From: Dehalococcoidia bacterium
GTDB taxonomy: Bacteria > Chloroflexota > Dehalococcoidia > UBA2979
Assembly (NCBI GenBank): GCA_009692725.1
Contig: SHYP01000004.1
Span: 17,027 to 81,026 of the forward strand
DNA: 64,000 bases
Reading direction: 5' to 3'
Position numbers and translations under genes: made by a program. The notes beneath the pieces were generated by a model. That model had not been told where the DNA came from. It worked only from the letters and a program-made list of their open reading frames with translations, and did not search any database. How positions within the stretch are numbered: the first letter of the stretch is position 1; each line of letters begins with the position of its first letter. Positions 24,076 to 30,886 of the stretch are shown piece after piece.

Positions 24076-24165
24076 GATCCGCTGGGGGTGCCTCCGGGCT
24101 GAGAGGCGGTTCGCCGCCAACCCCTCGAACCTGATCACGGTCATCCGTGCGTAGGAATGCGGTTC
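24076..24165 (+). ncRNA. TPP riboswitch (THI element)
   Basis: Conserved aptamer blocks occur in order: GGGGGTGCC, GGGCTGAGA, a P3a-type GGCGGTTCGCCGCC hairpin, ACCCCTCGAACCTGATC and CCGTGCGTAGGAA. The outer P1 stem is formed by CCGC near 24079 and GCGG near 24159. It lies ~140 nt before thiB ATG and should repress thiBPQ when thiamine pyrophosphate is plentiful. The 320-bp gap between the GNAT gene and thiB holds only this element and its promoter; the stretch after the aptamer (24166-24290) shows no clear gene. Confidence 0.95.
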
Positions 24166-24304
24166 GGCTTCCGAACGTCAGGCCGGCGCTTGGGTGCGTG
24201 GTGTGCCGGTCTGGCTGTTGCCGCAGCCTGTCGATGCATTGCGTACGCTCGCCCCGGCCGAGCCTTCTCGGAGCAGCGGTCTCGCATGTTGGGGAGGACC
24301 CGAG

Positions 24305-25447
24305 ATGCGGATGACCACGCCCCTGCACGCTCGACGCGTGCGCCACATGTTCCTTCGGCAGCACCTAGCCGCTCGGCGCCCCGTGGCCCCTCGGCGCCAC
24401 ATGGCCGGCTGGCGACGCGTTGCCGGGCTCGCGCTGGCCGGCGCAATGCTCGCGCTGGCCGCGGCGTGCAGCAGCGACGAGCCCGCACGCCGCGAGCTCG
24501 TGCTGCTCACGCACGACTCGTTCGACATGCGCGCGGAGCTGCTCCAGGCGTTCGAGCGCGAGCACAACGCGAAGGTCACGCTGCTCAAGGGCGGCGACGC
24601 GAACGCCGTCGTCAACCGCGCGATCCTCAACGCGGGTCGCCCCGAAGCCGACGTGCTGTTCGGCATCGACAACCTCACGTTCCCGCGCACGGCGGGCAAG
24701 GCCGTGTTCGCGGAGTTCATGGCCACCCGCCGTGCGCAGATCCCCGAGGACGTGCACGCGCAGTTCGGCGACTCGACGGCGGTCACCCCGATCGATGTCG
24801 GGTACGTGGCGCTGAACTTCGATCGCGCGCAGGGCCAGCCGCCCGCGCGCTTCGAGGAGCTGACGCAGCCGCCGTGGCGCGGCAAGCTCGTGGTCGAGGA
24901 CCCGACGACGTCGTCGCCGGGGCTGCAGTTCCTCGCGACGACGGTGGCGCATTTCGGCGAGCGCGGCACGTACACGTGGCGCGAGTTCTGGCGCGATTTG
25001 CGCCGCAACGACGTGCTGGTGGTGGACGGCTGGGATACCGCGTATAACACGCACTTCACGCGCAACAAGGGCGAACGCCCGCTGGTCGTGTCGTACACGA
25101 CCAGCCCGGCGGCGGAAGTGTTCTTCAGCGAGGGCGCGCTCAAGGAGCCACCGACGGTAAACGTGCTGCCCACCGGCACGCGCCCGTTCCGCCAGGTGGA
25201 AGCGGCGGGCGTGCTGGCTGGCGCGCGTCAGCCGGAGCTCGCGCGCGCGTTCGTGAACTTCATGCTGCGCGACGAGTTCCAGCGGCAGATTCCGGAGACG
25301 ATGTTCGTGTACCCGGTCATCCCCAACATCGAGACGCCCGACTGGTGGCGCTGGGCACGCATCGACGTGCAGCCTGCCACACTCACCGTCGACGCCGCGA
25401 CGATCGACCGCTGGCTGCGCGAGTGGAGCGAGGTGATGCGCCGGTGA
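24305..25447 (+). CDS. thiB: Thiamine ABC transporter substrate-binding protein
   Basis: Extracytoplasmic thiamine/TPP-binding lipoprotein, 380 residues. A long, Arg-rich N-terminus leads to a hydrophobic signal (RVAGLALAGAMLALA) and lipobox LAAAC followed by SSDE. The mature part has LVLLTHDSFDM, LFGIDNLTF, TPIDVGYVALNFDR, DPTTSSPGLQFL and VDGWDTAYN, typical of ThiB. ATG at 24305 is preceded by GGGGAGGA (24291-24298); later ATGs at 24347 and 24401 would also keep the signal peptide. It overlaps thiP by 4 bp and is controlled by the upstream TPP riboswitch. Confidence 0.93.
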   Translation: MRMTTPLHARRVRHMFLRQHLAARRPVAPRRHMAGWRRVAGLALAGAMLALAAACSSDEPARRELVLLTHDSFDMRAELLQAFEREHNAKVTLLKGGDANAVVNRAILNAGRPEADVLFGIDNLTFPRTAGKAVFAEFMATRRAQIPEDVHAQFGDSTAVTPIDVGYVALNFDRAQGQPPARFEELTQPPWRGKLVVEDPTTSSPGLQFLATTVAHFGERGTYTWREFWRDLRRNDVLVVDGWDTAYNTHFTRNKGERPLVVSYTTSPAAEVFFSEGALKEPPTVNVLPTGTRPFRQVEAAGVLAGARQPELARAFVNFMLRDEFQRQIPETMFVYPVIPNIETPDWWRWARIDVQPATLTVDAATIDRWLREWSEVMRR

Positions 25448-27111
25448 GCGCGCGCGCCGGCCGCGTGCTGCTGGCGCTGCCGCTGCTCGCGCTGCTGGCG
25501 GTGTTCCTCGGCTGGCCGCTCGGCACGCTCGTCGCGCGCGCGCTCGCGCTGGACGGCGCCGGCGCGGGGGAGACGGTGCGCGCGCTCGCCTCCGACCGCT
25601 ACTACTGGGAGCGCGCGGCGTTCACGACGGGGCAGGCGCTCGCATCGACGGCGCTCACGCTGCTCGTGGGCGTGCCGGCCGCGTACGCGCTCGCGCGCGT
25701 CCGCTTCCCGGGCCGGGCGCTGCTGGGCACGCTGCTGACCGTGCCGTTCGTGCTGCCGACGCTGGTCGTCGCGCTCGCGTTCCAGCAGCTGCTGGGACCG
25801 CGCGGCTGGCTGAACGACGGGCTCGCGCTGGCGGGGCTCGGCCCGCTGCGGCCACTCGGCACGCTGTGGTTGATCCTCGCGGCGCACGTGTTCTACAACG
25901 TGTCGATCGTGGTGCGGCTCGTCGGCGCCGCATGGTCGACGCTCGACCCGGCGACCGAGGAGGCGGCGCGCACGCTGGGCGCGGGCCGCGTGCGCGCGTT
26001 CACGGCGTCGACGCTCCCCCAGCTCGCGCCCGCGATCGCGGCCGCGGGGGCGCTGGTGTTCATGTTCTGCTTCACGTCCTTCGGCGTCGTGCTGGTGCTC
26101 GGCGCCGGCAATCCGCACCTCGATACGCTCGAGGTGGTGGTGTACCGGCTCACGACGCGGCTCGTCGACCTGCCGAGCGCGGCGTTGCTCGCGCTCGTGC
26201 AGATCGCGGTCACGCTCGGCGCGCTTGTGCTGTACGGGATGCTGCAACGGCGGGGCAGTGCTGCGCTGCGGTCCGCTGCTGCGCCGCTGCGGCCGTGGCG
26301 CGCGCTGCGGCCAGGCGCGCGCGCGCTGCTGGCGCTACTGCTCGCAGGGCTGCTCGCGTTCGTCGTGCTGCCGCTCGCCGCGCTCGTGCACGCCGCGTTC
26401 ACGCTCGGCGCGAGCGAGCTCGTGACGGCGCGCCACGTGCAGGCGCTGTTCCGCGACACGGAGCGCGTCTCCTACATCGCGCCGCTCGACGCGCTGCGCT
26501 GGAGCCTCACCTTCGCGACGAGCGCGAGCCTCGCCGCGGCGGCGATCGGGCTCGCGGCGGCGCTGGTGCTGCGGCGGCTGCGCGGGCGCGTGGGCGCGAC
26601 TGCCGACGCGCTGCTGATGGCGCCGCTCGCAGTGCCGGCGGTGGTGCTGGGCTTCGGCTACCTCGTGACATTCAATCGCGGCGTGCTGGACCTGCGCGGT
26701 TCGCCGTGGCTGCTGTTCGCGGCGCACACGCTGCTCGCGTACCCGTTCGTCGTGCGCGCGCTGGTGGCGGCGCTGCGCGCGCTCGACCCGCAGCTCGCGG
26801 AGGCGGCGCGTGTACTCGGCGCGTCGCCGCGACGGGCGTGGCGCCACGTCGAGTTTCCGCTGATCGCGCCGGCGCTCGCCGCGGGCGCAGCGTTTGCGTT
26901 CGCGATCTCGATCGGCGAGTTCGGCACGACGCTGCTGCTGCAGCGACGCGAGTTCGCCACCATCCCGATCGCGATCTACGACTCGCTCGCGCGGCCTGGC
27001 GACGCGAACGTCGGGCGCGCGCTCGTGCTCGCGTGCGGGCTGCTGCTCGTGACCGGCAGCGTCGTCGCGCTCATCGACCGAGTACGATACCGCGTGACCG
27101 GGGTGCTCTAG
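25444..27111 (+). CDS. thiP: Thiamine ABC transporter permease
   Basis: Fused double permease of 555 residues with about twelve membrane helices, the usual ThiP layout. Each half carries an EAA loop for contact with the ATPase: EEAARTLGAGRVRAFTA in the first and EAARVLGASPRRAWRHV in the second. The GTG start overlaps the thiB stop (GTGA at 25444-25447). It acts with ThiB and ThiQ to import thiamine or its phosphate. Confidence 0.93.
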   Translation: MSARAGRVLLALPLLALLAVFLGWPLGTLVARALALDGAGAGETVRALASDRYYWERAAFTTGQALASTALTLLVGVPAAYALARVRFPGRALLGTLLTVPFVLPTLVVALAFQQLLGPRGWLNDGLALAGLGPLRPLGTLWLILAAHVFYNVSIVVRLVGAAWSTLDPATEEAARTLGAGRVRAFTASTLPQLAPAIAAAGALVFMFCFTSFGVVLVLGAGNPHLDTLEVVVYRLTTRLVDLPSAALLALVQIAVTLGALVLYGMLQRRGSAALRSAAAPLRPWRALRPGARALLALLLAGLLAFVVLPLAALVHAAFTLGASELVTARHVQALFRDTERVSYIAPLDALRWSLTFATSASLAAAAIGLAAALVLRRLRGRVGATADALLMAPLAVPAVVLGFGYLVTFNRGVLDLRGSPWLLFAAHTLLAYPFVVRALVAALRALDPQLAEAARVLGASPRRAWRHVEFPLIAPALAAGAAFAFAISIGEFGTTLLLQRREFATIPIAIYDSLARPGDANVGRALVLACGLLLVTGSVVALIDRVRYRVTGVL

Positions 27112-27142
27112 CCGCCCGGCGCACGGCACACGTCGAGGCACA

Positions 27143-28252
27143 GTGGCGACTCTCACAGTCGAATCGTTGTCACGCACGTTCGAACCGCACGTGCAGGCGG
27201 TGCGCGACGTGTCGTTCACGGTGGGCGACGGGCGCATCGCGGCGCTGCTCGGCCCGTCGGGCTGCGGCAAGACGACGCTACTGCGGCTGATCGCGGGGCT
27301 CGAGCGGCCAAGCAGCGGCGCGATCTACCTCGACGAGCACGCGGTGACGGACGTGGAGCCGCAGCGCCGCGGCGTCGGCCTGATGTTCCAGGAGCTCGCG
27401 TTGTTCCCGCACCTGCGCGTCTTCGACAACGTCGCCTTCGGCCTGCGCATGCTGCGCTGGCCGAAGGCGGAGCGCGCACGGCGCGTGGCGGAGATGCTGG
27501 ACCTAGTCGGGCTGACGCGGCTGGCGAACCGACGCATCGACGAGCTCTCGGGCGGGGAGCGGCAGCGCGTGGCGCTGGCGCGCACGCTCGCGCCGGCGCC
27601 GGCGGTGCTGCTGCTCGACGAACCGCTCGGCGCGATCGACGAGCCGCGCAAGCGCTGGCTGCGCGACGACCTGCGCAGTCTGCTGCGCGACGTGCACACG
27701 ACGGCGCTGCTGGTCAGCCACGACTTGCGCGACGCGGTGGCGATCGCGGACGACGTGATCGTGATGGAGGCGGGCGAAGTGCTGCAAACCGGTGAGCTCG
27801 CGCGGGTGCTTGCGTTCCCGGCCACGGCGGCCGTCGCCGAGCTCGTCGGCTACGCGACGCTCGTGCTCGGCGAGGTGCACGGCGGGACGGTCGCGGAGCG
27901 CGATGTCGGCGCGGTGGCGGTGCCCGCGGACGTGCCGCTGGACGGGCGCGCGCGCGTGATGGCGCACCCCACCACGCTGCTGGCCGTCCCCCCGCGTCGC
28001 GGGTTGGGCTGCGGCGTCGTCGGCAGCGTCGTGGGGCGGCGGCCGGACGGGCCGCAGCACGTGCTCGACGTCGCGCTCGGGGCGCGCCGCGTCGAAGCGC
28101 GCTGGGAGTGGGACCTCGAACCACCGCCGCTGGGCGAGCGCGTGGAGATCGCAGTGCGCCCGGGCACGCTGCGCTTCTTCTCGTCCGGCGGCGCGCCACC
28201 GAGCACGAACGGGCACGCCGCGAATGGGAGCGATACTGCTCACGATCGGTAG
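27143..28252 (+). CDS. thiQ: Thiamine ABC transporter ATP-binding protein
   Basis: 369-residue ATPase. Walker A is LGPSGCGKTT, the Q-loop is in LMFQELALFPH, the signature is LSGGERQRVALART, Walker B is VLLLDEPLGAID, and the switch His is in LLVSHDLRD. The C-terminal ~130 residues form a TOBE-like regulatory domain, making it longer than E. coli ThiQ and more like Pot/Ugp-type ATPases. GTG start, 31 bp after thiP. The stop codon lies in the loop of a 13-bp hairpin that probably ends the operon. Confidence 0.9.
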   Translation: MATLTVESLSRTFEPHVQAVRDVSFTVGDGRIAALLGPSGCGKTTLLRLIAGLERPSSGAIYLDEHAVTDVEPQRRGVGLMFQELALFPHLRVFDNVAFGLRMLRWPKAERARRVAEMLDLVGLTRLANRRIDELSGGERQRVALARTLAPAPAVLLLDEPLGAIDEPRKRWLRDDLRSLLRDVHTTALLVSHDLRDAVAIADDVIVMEAGEVLQTGELARVLAFPATAAVAELVGYATLVLGEVHGGTVAERDVGAVAVPADVPLDGRARVMAHPTTLLAVPPRRGLGCGVVGSVVGRRPDGPQHVLDVALGARRVEARWEWDLEPPPLGERVEIAVRPGTLRFFSSGGAPPSTNGHAANGSDTAHDR

Positions 28253-28263
28253 CGGTATCGCTC
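28228..28263 (+). terminator. Hairpin spanning the thiQ stop codon
   Basis: GAGCGATACTGCT (28228-28240) pairs with AGCGGTATCGCTC (28251-28263) through one T-G wobble, with a 10-nt loop holding the start of the stop codon. There is no U-tract. It separates the thi operon from the next gene's -10 box at 28273. Confidence 0.65.
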
Positions 28264-28272
28264 GGGCGGGCG

Positions 28273-28278
28273 TACGCT
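28273..28278 (+). promoter_or_regulatory. GAF-gene -10 box, leaderless type
   Basis: TACGCT ends 6 nt before the ATG at 28285. I see no convincing -35 hexamer, as the region is occupied by the thi terminator hairpin. Confidence 0.45.
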
Positions 28279-28284
28279 TTCGCA

Positions 28285-28806
28285 ATGCGCTTACCGGCAA
28301 TGCTGCGGCCGGACCCCGAAGCGCGCGCGCTCCGCTCGCTGGCGGAAGAGCTGCGCGCGCTACCTCCGCGCCACCACGTCAACGACGTGCTGCAGGTGGT
28401 GGTGGACCTCGCAGCCGCCGAGGCGCGCGCGCTCTACGGCGCGCTGACGATCACGGACGTCCACGACCGCACGCAGGGCTTCTTCACCTCTGGACTGAGC
28501 GACGAGCAGCTACGCGGCCTGCGCACGCCCCCGCAGGGCCACGGCCCGCTGGGCGCGCTGCGTGCCGACGGCCGGCCGCTACGCATCGACGATGTGCAGA
28601 CGGATCGCAAGTCGTTCGGGTTTCCGCCGCGGCACCCGCACATGCGCTCGCTGCTCGGCGTGCCGCTGTGGGCGCGCGGCGAGATGCGCGGCTCGCTCTA
28701 TGTCACGAACCGCCGCGACGGCCGCCCGTTCGACGATGACGACGAGCGCGCGCTGGTACTGCTGGCCGAGCACGCCTCGCGCGTGATCGAGGAGCGCTGG
28801 GCGTAG
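28285..28806 (+). CDS. Stand-alone GAF-domain protein
   Basis: 173 residues forming a single GAF sensor domain, with ARALYGALTITDVHDRTQGF, GHGPLGALRADGRPLRIDDV, RSLLGVPLWARGEMRGSLYVTN and a C-terminal helix. There is no output domain, so it may act as a ligand-binding subunit or signal through a partner kinase. The ATG at 28285 lies 6 nt after a TACGCT -10 box and no ribosome-binding site is visible; the longer open frame upstream runs antisense-like through thiQ and is not used. Confidence 0.8.
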   Translation: MRLPAMLRPDPEARALRSLAEELRALPPRHHVNDVLQVVVDLAAAEARALYGALTITDVHDRTQGFFTSGLSDEQLRGLRTPPQGHGPLGALRADGRPLRIDDVQTDRKSFGFPPRHPHMRSLLGVPLWARGEMRGSLYVTNRRDGRPFDDDDERALVLLAEHASRVIEERWA

Positions 28807-28828
28807 CCGTTCCAAGTGGCCGTTCGGT

Positions 28829-29434
28829 CTAGCCCCCGGTCAGCTCGCGCGGCAGCGGGAACGTGAAACGCGCCTCGTCGCCCACGGCGAGGCCGTTGGC
28901 GCGGAACCAGCCGGCGGGGGCCTCGACGGCGTACTGGTAGTCGGCGCTCGGCGTGACGAGGTCCGTGCTCTCCGCGCGCATCTCGCGAACCTCGACGATG
29001 CGATGCGACGCGCTGACGAACGCGATGGCGAGGTTGATGTGCGTGTTCTTCATCCAGAATGAGCCGCGGCCGACCTCGCGGTAGTAGAAGAGCATGCCGC
29101 GTTCGTCAAGCTGGCGGCGCCCCGAGAGGCCGATGCTGTACTCGGTCGGCGGAGGCACCTCCACGGGCAGCCGCGCAACGGTGCCGTCGGCGCGCACGAA
29201 CTCGATCACGGACAGCCGTGAGCGCGCCGTGCCCGCAGTGCTGGCGGCCGGCTCGCCGGCGCTGAGCACGGGCGTCGCCTCCGAGGACGGCGTGCCGCCG
29301 GGGGCGAGCGTGACGCCACTGATCGCAGCGGTCGCGTCGGCGGGCGGCGCCGCGGGCGCCGCGTCGCCGCAGGCGGCGAGGGCGAGCGCGGCGAGCAGCG
29401 CCGCGAGGGGCAGCAGCACAATGGCGCGTGGCAC
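28829..29434 (-). CDS. DUF192 lipoprotein
   Basis: 201-residue exported protein. A signal peptide ends in lipobox LAAC followed by GDAAPA, then comes a ~60-residue Ala/Pro/Thr linker. The DUF192 domain spans ~90-200, with LSGRRQLDERGMLFYY, SFWMKNTHINLAIAFV and a YAVEAPAGWFRANGL block. DUF192 proteins are small secreted beta-barrel-like proteins of unknown role. GTG at 29434 is 6 nt after a TACGAT -10 box on the same strand. The gene converges with the GAF gene and is divergent from the next. Confidence 0.9.
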   Translation of the reverse strand: MPRAIVLLPLAALLAALALAACGDAAPAAPPADATAAISGVTLAPGGTPSSEATPVLSAGEPAASTAGTARSRLSVIEFVRADGTVARLPVEVPPPTEYSIGLSGRRQLDERGMLFYYREVGRGSFWMKNTHINLAIAFVSASHRIVEVREMRAESTDLVTPSADYQYAVEAPAGWFRANGLAVGDEARFTFPLPRELTGG

Positions 29435-29440
29435 GGGGCG

Positions 29441-29446
29441 ATCGTA
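29441..29446 (-). promoter_or_regulatory. DUF192-gene -10 box, leaderless type
   Basis: On the minus strand TACGAT (29446-29441) is followed by 6 nt and the GTG start at 29434. A -35 element 17 nt upstream would fall in the 7-bp tandem repeat that begins at 29463. Confidence 0.55.
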
Positions 29447-29462
29447 GCGGCGGCGGCGACCG

Positions 29463-29490
29463 CGCGCCACGCGCCACGCGCCATGCGCCA
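29463..29490. repeat. Four tandem copies of a 7-bp unit
   Basis: CGCGCCA repeats four times (the fourth as TGCGCCA) between the divergent promoters of the DUF192 gene and the gene at 29549. The first copy overlaps the expected -35 region of the DUF192 promoter. Confidence 0.85.
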
Positions 29491-29513
29491 CGCGGAAGGC
29501 CGCTCGCGCCACG

Positions 29514-29542
29514 TTGACGGCGCGCGCGGGCGTCGGTAGCGT
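29514..29542 (+). promoter_or_regulatory. Promoter of the 29549 gene, leaderless type
   Basis: TTGACG (29514-29519), 17 nt and TAGCGT (29537-29542), then 6 nt and ATG 29549. Confidence 0.65.
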
Positions 29543-29548
29543 CGAGGC

Positions 29549-30319
29549 ATGGCCGCTGATCCGCTCGCGCTGGCGCTCGTGCTGTGGCCGCAGGCGCGCG
29601 ACTACGGCCGCGTCGACGACTCCGCGCAGCTCGATGTGCTGCTCGACGCGATCGGGCGGCCGGGCGCGCCGTGGCACGACTGCGGCTTGCGCCACACCTT
29701 CGCGTGCTTCGAGCCGGGGGTGGAGGCGGCGTGCGTGCTGCCGACGGGTGAGCGCGCGGCGACGGACGCGGACGCGCGTTTCCTGGGGCACCTGCTGGTG
29801 ACGCGCGTGTTGCTCGCGACCGGCCTGGGCGTCGATGAGCGCGTTGCGCGCGCGGTCGCAGAGGCGCACGCGCTGTCGTGGGTGACGGCGGGGGGCGCGC
29901 CGTACCACCAGACGCCGCTCGCGCTCGCGACGGCGCTGTGGCTCGTGGCGCTCGACGCGGACGGCGAGTCCGATCACCCGCTGCCGATCGACTGGACGCC
30001 GAACTGCTACCGCGAGCACGACTGGTGGGACCCGGACGAGCGGCTGTACTCCCACTACGACGTGCGCGAACGCGCGCTCGACTGGGCCGTCTACGCGAGC
30101 TACGACGCGCGCCGCCACGCGGGCGTATCGCTGTACACGCTCGCCGAGCCGCTGCTGCGGCTGGAGGCAGACGGGCGCGCGCGGCTGGCGCTCAGCCAGC
30201 TCACGAGCGACCACGACATCGGCGACCGCCCGCCCGCGGCGGCGATCCTGGAGCGCAACCGCGTCGCGCTGCGGCTGCGCGAGTTCCATGCGCGCACCAA
30301 CGGCACGGGGCCGCACTAG
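29549..30319 (+). CDS. Hypothetical protein, cytosolic
   Basis: 256 residues with no family I recognise, no signal peptide and no membrane helix. It is rich in Trp, His and Asp: WHDCGLRHTFACFEPGVEA, ALSWVTAGGAPYHQTPLALA, NCYREHDWWDPDERLYSHYD and SDHDIGDRPPAAAI. The HDWWDPDE and SDHDIGDRP clusters could be metal-binding or catalytic. The start ATG lies 6 nt after the -10 box of a good TTGACG-N17-TAGCGT promoter, which supports the strand and start. It converges with the HAD gene. Confidence 0.7.
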   Translation: MAADPLALALVLWPQARDYGRVDDSAQLDVLLDAIGRPGAPWHDCGLRHTFACFEPGVEAACVLPTGERAATDADARFLGHLLVTRVLLATGLGVDERVARAVAEAHALSWVTAGGAPYHQTPLALATALWLVALDADGESDHPLPIDWTPNCYREHDWWDPDERLYSHYDVRERALDWAVYASYDARRHAGVSLYTLAEPLLRLEADGRARLALSQLTSDHDIGDRPPAAAILERNRVALRLREFHARTNGTGPH

Positions 30320-30359
30320 CGCGCTGGCGAGGCTAAGTGGTGGAGGCGGGCGCCCGCGG

Positions 30360-30800
30360 CTAGGCGGGCGGCGGGGCGAGCACCGGAGCGTCGCCGGCGG
30401 CGTACGTCGGCGCCGGCAGCAGCGCTGCAGCCTCGATCAGCTCGAGCACCTTCAGCAGCTCGCGGTCGTCGCGGCCGGCGCTGTCGGGGATGTGGTAGCC
30501 GCCGAGGTCGTCCACGACGCCCTTGTGGTCGTCGATGACGAAGTCCGGCAGCACGTGCACGTTGAACTCGGCGAGCCGGGCGCGGTAGCCCCACAGCGGC
30601 TTCACGAAGTACGCCGTGACGTACTCGTGCAGGCCGTGGTGCTCCATGTCCCACTTGCGGATGCCGACGCCGGACCAGACGTAGATGGAGTGCCCGGAGT
30701 CGCGCAGGCGCGAGAAGACCTCGTGCGCGTGGTTGCGCAGGCGCCCGTCCCACATCACGAGCGTGTGGTCGACGTCGAAGAACACGTTCAGCTTGCGCAT
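30360..30800 (-). CDS. HAD-superfamily hydrolase
   Basis: 146 residues, a minimal HAD fold without a large cap. Motif I NVFFDVDHTLV has the nucleophile DxDxT. Motif II is a Ser in YVWSGVG. A Lys lies near residue 68, and motif IV is DFVIDDHKG. It probably hydrolyses a phosphomonoester; no substrate is evident. ATG at 30800 with GGGAG upstream was chosen because the frame further upstream is the antisense of the lytic transglycosylase gene. Confidence 0.85.
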   Translation of the reverse strand: MRKLNVFFDVDHTLVMWDGRLRNHAHEVFSRLRDSGHSIYVWSGVGIRKWDMEHHGLHEYVTAYFVKPLWGYRARLAEFNVHVLPDFVIDDHKGVVDDLGGYHIPDSAGRDDRELLKVLELIEAAALLPAPTYAAGDAPVLAPPPA

Positions 30801-30873
30801 GTGGCTCCCGTGCCACACATCATGGCCCCGCCGAGACGGCCCGACAACCGGGGCGCGCACCGCTGGCCGACGG

Positions 30874-30879
30874 TATGGT
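30874..30879 (+). promoter_or_regulatory. Lytic transglycosylase -10 box, leaderless type
   Basis: TATGGT (30874-30879) precedes GTG 30887 by 7 nt. It contains the alternative ATG at 30875, which argues that the GTG is the true start. Confidence 0.5.
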
Positions 30880-30886
30880 GGGTGCC

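Noticed and set aside
30346..30357. GCGGGCGCCCGC palindrome after the HAD gene
   Set aside because: Short GC palindromes are expected by chance at this base composition.
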